DNA of 64,000 nt from an uncultured Armatimonadota bacterium (GTDB taxonomy: Bacteria > Armatimonadota > Fimbriimonadia > Fimbriimonadales > Fimbriimonadaceae): assembly GCA_903927025.1 (NCBI GenBank), contig CAIYLG010000061.1:1-64000 (forward strand), written 5' to 3'. Position numbers and translations under genes: made by a program. Under the pieces are notes generated by a model, which was given only the letters and a program-made list of their open reading frames with translations, ran no database searches and was not told where the DNA came from. This document shows, piece by piece, positions 43,852 through 51,704 of the stretch (the stretch's first letter is position 1; each line of letters begins with the position of its first letter).

Positions 43852-44767
43852 TCGCATCCCTATTCGACTTGGAACCCGCGGAAGCCGGCTAGCAATGTGC
43901 CAGGCACATATGGTCCAGGCGATGATCCAAGAGGCGCATCCGAACACCGACGTCGAGATCGTCCCAATCAAAACAAGTGGCGATCGAGGCGAACGAGAAG
44001 TTCTCGGCGCTTTTGTTCGGGAGATTCAGGAGTCGCTGCTCGCAAACCAGATCGACGTTGCGCTTCACTGCCTTAAAGATCTTCCAACCCAGCAGGTTCC
44101 AGGCCTCACCTTTGCCGCTCACCTCACTCGAGAGGATTCATCCGAAACCATCATCACACGGGGGTCAGAGTGGACCCATCTGCCCGCAGGCGCAGTCATC
44201 GGCACCGGCAGTGTCCGCCGCACGTCGCAGATCGCCGCTATTCGTTCCGACGTGCAGTTTAAGCCTCTTGTCGGAAACGTCGATACAAGGCTCCGAAAGC
44301 TTCAAGAAGGCGTCTACGACGCCATTGTTCTCGCCACGGCGGGCCTGAAGCGGCTTGGCCTCCTCGCGAATTGGAAGGACTCAGAATACGCCGGCCTTCG
44401 TGTTGAACATCTTCCGATCGTCCCTGCCGCCGGACAGGCAGTCTTGGTGTTGGAAGTCCGTTCCGGAGATTCGGTAGAGTCGATCATCGCCACTTTCAAC
44501 GATGAGCCCACACGCCTTGCCTCCATCGCGGAGCGGGCATTCCTGAAACATTTTGGTACGGGATGCTCCATGCCCGTGGCCGCTTCGGCTACCGTCATCG
44601 AAGGTGCACTTCGACTCGATGGCCTCGTCGCTTCTGTCGACGGAACAACAATCCTCTCCGGTCATGAGATCGGGGAACCAGCCTCTGCTGAACAGGTTGG
44701 CATCGCACTTGCCCAGCGCCTTTGTGACAAAGGTGCCCGTGAGCTCATCACGGGTGGAGCAACATAG
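43829..44767 (+). CDS. hemC: Hydroxymethylbilane synthase (porphobilinogen deaminase)
   Basis: Joins four porphobilinogens into hydroxymethylbilane. About 305-312 residues; RLGTRGSRLAM, DLPTQ and the cofactor-attachment Cys in KHFGTGCSMPVAA are present. The start is unclear. TTG 43829 lies inside hemA (23-base overlap) with no proper ribosome site. A perfect GGAGGT begins three bases into that codon and sits 7 bases before an ATC codon at 43842 that would give a family-typical length. Second gene of the heme operon. Confidence 0.94.
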   Translation: MEVKTIADRIPIRLGTRGSRLAMCQAHMVQAMIQEAHPNTDVEIVPIKTSGDRGEREVLGAFVREIQESLLANQIDVALHCLKDLPTQQVPGLTFAAHLTREDSSETIITRGSEWTHLPAGAVIGTGSVRRTSQIAAIRSDVQFKPLVGNVDTRLRKLQEGVYDAIVLATAGLKRLGLLANWKDSEYAGLRVEHLPIVPAAGQAVLVLEVRSGDSVESIIATFNDEPTRLASIAERAFLKHFGTGCSMPVAASATVIEGALRLDGLVASVDGTTILSGHEIGEPASAEQVGIALAQRLCDKGARELITGGAT

Positions 44768-44793
44768 TGCAGACAAAAAATCTGAATTCCCTA

Positions 44794-44818
44794 TCCCATC
44801 CCCGGGTCGGGATGGGAG
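44794..44818 (+). promoter_or_regulatory. Hairpin covering the hemD ribosome site
   Basis: TCCCATCCC (44794-44802) pairs perfectly with GGGATGGGA (44809-44817) around a six-base loop. GGGAG (44814-44818), the only Shine-Dalgarno candidate for the hemD TTG, lies in the 3' arm. No T run follows, so attenuation of translation is more likely than termination. Confidence 0.5.
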
Positions 44819-44825
44819 CCTCTGC

Positions 44826-45596
44826 TTGAGCCGACCCTTAGAAGGCAAACGCATTCTCGTCACCCGACCCAAGGGGCAAGCCTCCCAACTGGGTGACAAA
44901 CTCGTGGAACTTGGCGCGATTCCGGTTCAGCTCCCCGCAATTGAGATCGTGCCGCCAGAAGACTATGCGCCTCTAGATGCCACCATCCGGAACCTTCCAA
45001 AGTTCGACTGGGTCGTTTTCACCAGCGTGAACGGTGTATCCGCCGTCGCCGCGCGAATGGATCAGATTAAGATTGCTCGAAGCGCTCTTTCCGGCCGCAA
45101 AATCGCGGTGATTGGGCCGTCTACCGCCTCTGCTGTGACGCAGGCATTTAGAGCTCCGGACCTCGTTCCCCACGAATTCGTCTCAGAAGCACTTACTTCT
45201 ACCTTGGGAGAAGTGAAGGGTCTCAAGTTCGCACTCCTACGCGCAGATATCGCTCGCAAGGACCTGCCGATTGAACTCAAAGCCGCCGGCGCTGAGGTCC
45301 ACGAGATTACGGTTTACCGGATCATCTCCGATGACAATTCGCGCCTTGCCGACACCGAGCCGATGCCGGACTACATCACCCTGACCAGTTCCTCCTCCGC
45401 ACTTGCCACGATGGCCAAGCTCCGCGAAGCAGGGCACGAAGGGTGGCTTAGAAAGGTGCCCATCGCCTGCATTGGTCCCATCACGGCGAAGACGGTTCGG
45501 GACATGGGCTACAAGGTGGCGGTCGGCGCAGACGAGTACACGATTCCCGGTCTCGTGGAGGCAATCGTAAAACACTCAAAGGGAATTCATGCTTAA
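44826..45596 (+). CDS. hemD: Uroporphyrinogen-III synthase
   Basis: Cyclises hydroxymethylbilane to uroporphyrinogen III, the branch point to heme and siroheme. 256 residues with the two-domain HEM4 fold: RILVTRPKGQASQL, FDWVVFTSVNGV, KIAVIGPSTASAV and TLTSSSSA. Start is TTG 44826 (SRPLEGKRIL), 7 bases after GGGAG. The family is poorly conserved, but position between hemC and hemB confirms it. Overlaps hemB by eight bases. Confidence 0.93.
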   Translation: MSRPLEGKRILVTRPKGQASQLGDKLVELGAIPVQLPAIEIVPPEDYAPLDATIRNLPKFDWVVFTSVNGVSAVAARMDQIKIARSALSGRKIAVIGPSTASAVTQAFRAPDLVPHEFVSEALTSTLGEVKGLKFALLRADIARKDLPIELKAAGAEVHEITVYRIISDDNSRLADTEPMPDYITLTSSSSALATMAKLREAGHEGWLRKVPIACIGPITAKTVRDMGYKVAVGADEYTIPGLVEAIVKHSKGIHA

Positions 45597-46557
45597 TCGA
45601 CTTAGAAGAATGCGACGAACGGAGTCGCTGAGACGACTGGTTCGTGAGACCACGGTGCGGCCATCCGACCTGATCTATCCGATCTTCGTGCGGGAAGGGC
45701 AGACCGAACCCGAGCCAATTCTCTCTATGCCCGGGCAGTCCCGACTGCCTGTGGGCCATCTCGCTGATGCCGCCAAGGAGATTCAAGACCTCGGGGTTGG
45801 TGCGGTTCTCCTGTTCGGCCTTCCTTCGCACAAGGATGAAGCGGCCTCAAGCAGCCGCGCACAGAATGGCGTGGTTCAGCAGGCGATTCGAGCGATGAAG
45901 ATCAGCGCGCCCGAATTGGTGGTGATGACCGACGTCTGCGTGTGCGCCTACACCCCGCACGGGCACTGCGGAGTGCTCAAGGGCGAAGAGATCGATAACG
46001 ATTCCAGCCTGCCGCTCCTCGCCCAGATGGCGCTTTCCCATGCCCAGGCAGGTGCCGATGTGGTGGCGCCATCCTCCATGATGGATGGTCAGGTCGGCGC
46101 TCTCCGAGAGCTTTTGGATGCGGAAGGTTTCAGCCATACGCCTGTGATGGCCTACTCGGCCAAGTTCAGCTCAGCGTTTTATGGCCCGTTCCGCGAAGCG
46201 GCCGATTCCGCTCCGAGCTTTGGAGACCGAGCCTCCTACCAACACGACTTTGCCAACGCCCGCCACGCTCAAAGAGAGCTGCTGGACGACATCGACGAAG
46301 GGGCAGACATCTTAATGGTAAAGCCCGGAATTGCCTATCTGGATATCGTGCTGAGAGCCAGAGAGCTGAGTGATCTCCCAATTGCGACCTATGCCGTCAG
46401 CGGGGAGTACTCCATGATCAAGGCCGCCGCCGAACGGGGCTGGCTTGATGAGAAGAAGATCGTTTTGGAGACACTGACCGCCTTTCGAAGGGCTGGCGCG
46501 GATCTCGTTATCACCTACCACGCCAAGGAGGCCGCCAAATGGCTGAGCAACAACTGA
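45589..46557 (+). CDS. hemB: Porphobilinogen synthase, zinc-type
   Basis: Condenses two 5-aminolevulinate molecules to porphobilinogen. 322 residues. The zinc site CVCAYTPHGHCG has all three cysteines, indicating the zinc-dependent class. The two Schiff-base lysines are visible at MAYSAKFSSAFYGPFR and MVKPGIAYLD. AAGGGA 5 bases upstream supports ATG 45589; the 3' end overlaps hemQ by 19 bases. Confidence 0.97.
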   Translation: MLNRLRRMRRTESLRRLVRETTVRPSDLIYPIFVREGQTEPEPILSMPGQSRLPVGHLADAAKEIQDLGVGAVLLFGLPSHKDEAASSSRAQNGVVQQAIRAMKISAPELVVMTDVCVCAYTPHGHCGVLKGEEIDNDSSLPLLAQMALSHAQAGADVVAPSSMMDGQVGALRELLDAEGFSHTPVMAYSAKFSSAFYGPFREAADSAPSFGDRASYQHDFANARHAQRELLDDIDEGADILMVKPGIAYLDIVLRARELSDLPIATYAVSGEYSMIKAAAERGWLDEKKIVLETLTAFRRAGADLVITYHAKEAAKWLSNN

Positions 46558-47210
46558 ATATCTATGCGACCTACACCTACAAAGATGCCTACTTCGCCCT
46601 GAGCGAAGAGGACAAGAAGGTGGTTCGCGCCAAGATCGCCGGCGAAGCCGCCGCGCTAACCCCAGGATCGCACCTCTACTCGGTATTCCCTTGCCGGGCC
46701 GATGCCGACTTCATGCTCTGGTCTGCGATTGACTCGCCAGATCCAAGCATTGCCGCCAAAACACTGACCGACTACAACACGGTTTCCGAAGGCTGGAAGC
46801 AGTACATCAAGCCGGTTCAGGTGCTGTGGGGATTCACCCGCCCATCGATGTACTCAAGGGGCAAGAGTGAGCAGGACATCGACGCCATCGAAGGTCCGCG
46901 ATGCAAGTTCTTCATCGTCTATCCGTTCAGCAAGACCAAAGAGTGGTTCCTGATGAGCATGGATGCCCGACAGGGAATGATGAACGAGCACATCAAGATC
47001 GGCAAGCAGTACTTCGACGTCAAGCAGCTTCTGCTGTACTCGTTCGGTCTGCAGGATCAGGAGTTTGTGGTCTCTTACGAAGTGGAAGATCCGGTTCGTT
47101 TCTCCGAACTGGTCAACGTCCTCCGAGACACGGAAGCTCGCCGATACACACTGTATGACACTCCGCTGATTACGGGCATCTACCAAACTCCAGAGGAATT
47201 CATTCGGTGA
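46539..47210 (+). CDS. hemQ: Coproheme decarboxylase (chlorite dismutase family)
   Basis: Last enzyme of the coproporphyrin-dependent pathway, converting coproheme to heme b by two oxidative decarboxylations. 223 residues. Visible family features are YATYTYKDAYFALS at the N-terminus, the catalytic-region Tyr in RPSMYSRG, and the proximal-ligand segment around NEHIKIGKQYFDVKQLLLYSFG. Because it sits inside the heme operon it is HemQ/ChdC, not a chlorite dismutase. It shows that this organism makes heme by the route typical of Gram-positives and several deep-branching phyla. Confidence 0.94.
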   Translation: MAEQQLNIYATYTYKDAYFALSEEDKKVVRAKIAGEAAALTPGSHLYSVFPCRADADFMLWSAIDSPDPSIAAKTLTDYNTVSEGWKQYIKPVQVLWGFTRPSMYSRGKSEQDIDAIEGPRCKFFIVYPFSKTKEWFLMSMDARQGMMNEHIKIGKQYFDVKQLLLYSFGLQDQEFVVSYEVEDPVRFSELVNVLRDTEARRYTLYDTPLITGIYQTPEEFIR

Positions 47211-48496
47211 GTTTGAGACCCGCGTCTGAGGCGCTTTATGCTGAGGCCTGTGGTCTTATGCCTGGCGGCGTGAACAGCCCGGTTCGGGCGTTCAAGGCCG
47301 TTGGCGGCACCCCCGTCTTCTTCGAGCGTGCCAAGGGTGCCTACCTGTACGACGCGGACGGCAATCGCTACGTGGACTACGTTTCGTCTTGGGGAGCGAT
47401 TCTCCTAGGGCATGCAGATGACCGCGTGGTCAGCGCTATTGCAAACGCAGCGGCTCATGGAACCAGCTTCGGCGCCCCCCATGCGGGAGAGGTCAAGCTC
47501 GCCAAAGAGATCCTGGCACGCGTTCCCAACTTGGAGCGAATTCGGTTCGTAAACTCCGGCACCGAGGCCACTCTCGCCGCGATTCGCCTAGCTCGCGCCG
47601 CAACGGGACGCAGCAAGATCCTCAAGTTCGAAGGGAACTATCACGGCGCAGTAGACAGTCTGCTCGCGAAGGCTGGATCTGGCATCGCAACGTTTGGGCT
47701 ACCCGACAGCGCTGGAGTGCCAAAGGCCATCACTCAGGACACGCTGCTTGCCCGGTACAACGATGCCGAGCAGGTTTCCGCAATTTTGGATGCCAACAAG
47801 GGAGAGGTTGCTGCCGTCCTTGTTGAGCCAGTGGCTGGCAACATGGGCCTGGTCCCACCTGCTCCAGGTTTCCTTGAGAAGCTTCGCGAACTGTGCGATG
47901 CCCACGGAGTGCTCTTGGTGTTTGACGAAGTGATGACAGGCTTCCGAGTGGCAAAAGGAGGCGCAGGTCAGCGTCTTGGCATCCGGCCAGACCTTTTCTG
48001 CATGGGCAAAGTCATTGGAGGCGGATTGCCAGTCGGTGCCTACGGTGGACGAAAAGATCTCATGGATCTGGTCGCTCCCCTCGGCCCAATGTATCAGGCA
48101 GGCACGCTCTCTGGCAACCCGCTGGCGATGGCGGCAGGCTATGCTGCCCTCTCAAACGCGGGAGACGAGCAGTACGCGGCGCTGGAAGTTCTAGGCGCTC
48201 GCCTCGAAGCGGGCCTCGCAAGGGTCTGCGAGGGGCAGAACGTCTCGGCTCAAGTGCAGCGAGTCGGTTCGATGATCAGCGTCTTCTTTACCGCCGAACC
48301 GGTGCGCGATTTTGATGAGGCAAGCGGGACGGACAAGCCGCTGTTTGCCAAGGTGTTCCACTCGATGCTGAACAAAGGCTTCTATCTCCCTCCGAGCGCG
48401 CTTGAAGCGTGGTTCTTTACTGCTTCGCATTCAGTCGACGACATCGATCTCACCGTGGAAGCATTCGGCGAGAGCCTCGCGGAGGCGGGAAAGTGA
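47207..48496 (+). CDS. hemL: Glutamate-1-semialdehyde 2,1-aminomutase
   Basis: PLP enzyme producing 5-aminolevulinate from the HemA product. 429 residues; PGGVNSPVRAF, FVNSGTEATLAAIRLARA, VFDEVMTGFR and the PLP lysine in FCMGKVIGGGLPVGAYGG are all intact. GTG start overlapping hemQ by four bases (GTGA) and hemE by four bases. Confidence 0.97.
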   Translation: MSLRPASEALYAEACGLMPGGVNSPVRAFKAVGGTPVFFERAKGAYLYDADGNRYVDYVSSWGAILLGHADDRVVSAIANAAAHGTSFGAPHAGEVKLAKEILARVPNLERIRFVNSGTEATLAAIRLARAATGRSKILKFEGNYHGAVDSLLAKAGSGIATFGLPDSAGVPKAITQDTLLARYNDAEQVSAILDANKGEVAAVLVEPVAGNMGLVPPAPGFLEKLRELCDAHGVLLVFDEVMTGFRVAKGGAGQRLGIRPDLFCMGKVIGGGLPVGAYGGRKDLMDLVAPLGPMYQAGTLSGNPLAMAAGYAALSNAGDEQYAALEVLGARLEAGLARVCEGQNVSAQVQRVGSMISVFFTAEPVRDFDEASGTDKPLFAKVFHSMLNKGFYLPPSALEAWFFTASHSVDDIDLTVEAFGESLAEAGK

Positions 48497-49506
48497 AGGT
48501 CAGTCGGTTTCTAAAGGCTTGCCGCGGCGAAGCGGTGGATCAGACTCCGATTTGGATGATGCGGCAGGCGGGCCGATACCTGCCAGAGTATCGCAAACTC
48601 CGAGAGGGGCGAACGATGCTGGAGGCGGTCAGTGACCCCGACACAGCGGCCGAGGCGACACTTCAGCCGATCCGCCGATTTGGCTTTGATGCCGCGATCC
48701 TCTTCTCTGACCTCACGGTTGCCTTCACCCCGATGGGTGCCCCGTTCGACATCAAGGAGGGCGTGGGCCCGGTCGTCGAGCATCCGATTCGGTGTGAAGC
48801 GGACCTCGCCCGTCTGCGCCCCTTTGAACCGGAAGAAGGGCTTCCGTTCGTGATGGAGACTATCAAGATCCTCAAGAAGGAACTGACGGTGCCGCTGATC
48901 GGATTTACGGGTGCGCCGTTCACTTTGGCCTCCTATCTCATCGAAGGAGGGCCCAGCAAGGACCATAAGCTGACGCGAACGCTGATGCGCACCGAGCCAA
49001 AGTTCTGGCACGGGCTCATGGCTCTGCTCGCCGAGAACACCATGCGGTTCCTCAAGGCTCAGATGGAAGCCGGAGCCGATGCCGTCCAGCTGTTTGATAG
49101 CTGGGTTGGTGTGTTGGATGAAGCTTCTTATCGCGAATTTCTGCTTCCGCACATGAAGCACATTTTTGAAGGTCTGCGTCCACAAAATAAGCCCGTCATC
49201 CACTTCGGAACCGGAACCGCCGCGCTTCTCAAAGTGCAGCAGGAAGCCGGCGGAGATGTGATCGGGGTGGACTGGCGCATCAGCCTCACCGATGCTGCGA
49301 AGCTGGTGAAGCCGACGCCGATGCAGGGGAATATGGACCCTGCGATCCTGCTGACGAACCCAGAAATCGTGAAGAAGCAGTCACGCATCGTCGTGGAGCA
49401 GGGCAGGTCGCTTCCTGGTCACATCTTTAACTTGGGCCACGGAATCTATCCAAATACTCCGATTGAGAACGTTGAAGCGCTGTTGGAAGGGGTCCGAGGC
49501 GCTTAG
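48493..49506 (+). CDS. hemE: Uroporphyrinogen decarboxylase
   Basis: Converts uroporphyrinogen III to coproporphyrinogen III. 337 residues from GTG 48493 (KVSRFLKACRGEAVDQTPIW). The signature WMMRQAGRYLPEYR and GFTGAPFTLASYLIEGG are complete. GTGA overlap with hemL is consistent with strict translational coupling; an upstream in-frame ATG at 48409 lies within hemL and is rejected. Confidence 0.97.
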   Translation: MKVSRFLKACRGEAVDQTPIWMMRQAGRYLPEYRKLREGRTMLEAVSDPDTAAEATLQPIRRFGFDAAILFSDLTVAFTPMGAPFDIKEGVGPVVEHPIRCEADLARLRPFEPEEGLPFVMETIKILKKELTVPLIGFTGAPFTLASYLIEGGPSKDHKLTRTLMRTEPKFWHGLMALLAENTMRFLKAQMEAGADAVQLFDSWVGVLDEASYREFLLPHMKHIFEGLRPQNKPVIHFGTGTAALLKVQQEAGGDVIGVDWRISLTDAAKLVKPTPMQGNMDPAILLTNPEIVKKQSRIVVEQGRSLPGHIFNLGHGIYPNTPIENVEALLEGVRGA

Positions 49507-49521
49507 TAGATAGGGAAAATC

Positions 49522-50439
49522 ATGAGTTCAACTTCAAACCGAGCCTTGCTGGTGATGCATTACGGCACGCCAAAGTCGATCGACGACGTGCTGCCGTACT
49601 ACACCCACATCCGCCGAGGCAGACCGCCCGAACCAGCCGCCCTCCAGGACCTGGTAGATCGCTACAACGCCATCGGCGGCCCCTCTCCCCTCACCGCAAT
49701 CTCCGAGGATCAGGCGAAGCTGATTCAGTACGGTCTGTCCAAGCGAGGCATTGAGACCACACTGTATATCGGCGCCAAGCACACCCATCCGTTCGTAGCG
49801 GAGGCTGTGGAACTGATGGCGGCAAACGGCGTCACCGAGGCAGTTGGCCTGGTTCTTGCTCCCCACTTTTCAACCTTCAGCATTGCGGCATATAAGCACT
49901 ACTCGGAAGATGCGAAGGCGAAGCATGCTCCCGACATGAAGCTGAGCTACATCGAGCGATGGGGCACTCTTCCCGCATTGATCGACGGAATTGCTGATCG
50001 TGTTGCCGCCAAGCTTGAGGGCTGGAACCCAGAAGAGACGCTGGTGATATTCTCCGCCCACAGCCTCCCCGTCCGCATCATGGGTGAGGGCGATCCGTAT
50101 CCCGAAGAGCTGATGGAGACCAGCAAGCTGGTCGCAGAGAAGCTCGGATTGCCACATTGGACCTTCGCCTACCAGAGCGCGAGCACTACCGGTGAACCTT
50201 GGCTTGGGCCAGACGTGCTGGATGTGATCGCGGAGAAGGGCGTTGAGTACAAAAACGTCATCTGCTGCACCGTCGGTTTCGTGTCAGATCACCTCGAGGT
50301 CCTCTACGACCTCGGCATCGAAGCCCGAGACAAGTGTGCGGAACTGAACCTCAACTTCCGTCGAGCAGAAACGATCAACGCCGACGCCCACATCATGGAC
50401 GCGTTGGCGGGCGTGGCGGCTGAGCTGTACGAGGCCTGA
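49522..50439 (+). CDS. hemH: Ferrochelatase (coproporphyrin-type)
   Basis: Inserts iron into the porphyrin; with HemQ present the substrate should be coproporphyrin III (CpfC role). 305 residues, soluble, no C-terminal membrane anchor. LVMHYGTPKSIDDVLPYYTHI, YNAIGGPSPL, the catalytic His in LAPHFST and FSAHSLPVR are present. AGGGA precedes the ATG by about 7 bases. Last gene of the operon. The oxidase (CgoX/HemY) that should make coproporphyrin from HemE product is missing from this cluster. Confidence 0.95.
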   Translation: MSSTSNRALLVMHYGTPKSIDDVLPYYTHIRRGRPPEPAALQDLVDRYNAIGGPSPLTAISEDQAKLIQYGLSKRGIETTLYIGAKHTHPFVAEAVELMAANGVTEAVGLVLAPHFSTFSIAAYKHYSEDAKAKHAPDMKLSYIERWGTLPALIDGIADRVAAKLEGWNPEETLVIFSAHSLPVRIMGEGDPYPEELMETSKLVAEKLGLPHWTFAYQSASTTGEPWLGPDVLDVIAEKGVEYKNVICCTVGFVSDHLEVLYDLGIEARDKCAELNLNFRRAETINADAHIMDALAGVAAELYEA

Positions 50440-50505
50440 GCTGCAGGCCTCAGGGTGTTTCTGCGTAACGAACGCGGTGGCAGCCCGTCCGACTTTGGAC
50501 GGGCT
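50431..50505 (+). terminator. Two hairpins after the heme operon
   Basis: An 8-bp stem GAGGCCTG/CAGGCCTC (50431-50451) overlaps the hemH stop and is followed by GGGTGTTT; a second perfect 9-bp stem AGCCCGTCC/GGACGGGCT lies at 50482-50505 but has no T tract. Together they are the likely end of the heme mRNA. Confidence 0.5.
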
Positions 50506-50530
50506 GGAGTCAGCCTAGAAGCACCTTCTA

Positions 50531-51514
50531 ATGCTGGCCTCACTCTGTTTAATCTGCGCCCTCGCTCCAGCCCAATCGCTACTGGACCATTCGACCAAGA
50601 TCGCCTCGACGCAAGGCTGGTATGCACCGCATTCCGCATTGCCGGTGTATAGCTGGATCAATTCCACTGAGCTGATCTTCCTTTCTGCTGAGCGATCTCG
50701 CGGAGTTCAGGGCTGGAATTGGGTTCATTGGCACCGCTACAACACGAAGACGAAGACCTCCACCCTGCTTGAGTTTCTCAGCAGGAACGCTGATGATGCC
50801 GACAACTTTGAAGTCTCACCCGATGGTAAGCGTGTTCTGTGGGATGGAAGCCGCAACCATCAACCGTACTGGTTCGAGGCGAAGCTAGATGGATCCGAAT
50901 TCAAAGTCTGGCCCCGACACGACGTTCCCGGCGTGATCAGCAACGATGAGCCATGCAGCTACGCCTTCTGGGCACGCGACAGCAGGTCAGTGATGGAGTC
51001 GGAGAATTTCTTCAGCCCAAAGGGCGACTATCAGGTGTGGGAGCGTCCCATTGCCAACCCGGATATAGAAAAAACGTTTCCAAGAGTGGAAGTATCCCCG
51101 TTTGTGATGTGGGCTTATCCGGTCACGGGTGGTCGCATGTTGGGGGTGTCGGATAATTACTTGGATGGCTACAAAACTGACCTCTGCATTTGGGATCCGC
51201 ACCACAGTGGAGTCGTTGCCTCCCATCACCTCTGTCTTCCCCGTCCTTACACGATTAGCTGGTTCAGCGGAGTCTCGCCAGATGGCAGGCATCTGCTGTG
51301 GGAGCTGCACTCCAAATTGGGATCGGAAGACGTAGCCATTGCAACAACTGACTTGGCGGGCCGAAATCTCCGGGTCATCGGCGCGTTGATCAGCAAAAGC
51401 GTAAGTTCGTCGTTTGGTGGGTCGGCTTGGGTTCCCGGTGGCAAGTTCGTTAGCTTTTGCTATTTGGGAGGGCTTTACGTCCTTCCTTTGCCAAACGCGG
51501 TTGGACAGAACTGA
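50531..51514 (+). CDS. Secreted beta-propeller (TolB-like) protein
   Basis: 327 residues with a signal peptide (ASLCLICALAPAQS). Repeated blades of the TolB/PD40 type are visible: NFEVSPDGKRVLWDGSR, SYAFWARDSRSVM, WFSGVSPDGRHLLWEL and SAWVPGGKFVSF. Such proteins are binding scaffolds; no catalytic domain is attached. No Shine-Dalgarno site. Not obviously linked to the neighbouring heme operon. Confidence 0.75.
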   Translation: MLASLCLICALAPAQSLLDHSTKIASTQGWYAPHSALPVYSWINSTELIFLSAERSRGVQGWNWVHWHRYNTKTKTSTLLEFLSRNADDADNFEVSPDGKRVLWDGSRNHQPYWFEAKLDGSEFKVWPRHDVPGVISNDEPCSYAFWARDSRSVMESENFFSPKGDYQVWERPIANPDIEKTFPRVEVSPFVMWAYPVTGGRMLGVSDNYLDGYKTDLCIWDPHHSGVVASHHLCLPRPYTISWFSGVSPDGRHLLWELHSKLGSEDVAIATTDLAGRNLRVIGALISKSVSSSFGGSAWVPGGKFVSFCYLGGLYVLPLPNAVGQN

Positions 51515-51704
51515 CTCCAACCGTCCTTGGGGCTTATGGGCCACTCTGCTTGAGTCGCACTAAGGTGGTGAATCGGATCGCCCCCTCCTGGTAGGGTCTG
51601 ACATCCTCAAACTCAAGCCCAAATCAGCCGAATGTTTGTCATCGGTTGCTGTTCCGGAAGGTTCTAAGGCAGGTTTTGGACTGGGCGTGATACCATCGCT
51701 CTAT

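Noticed and set aside
46539-47210. Chlorite dismutase
   Set aside because: Same family, but position inside the heme operon identifies it as HemQ.
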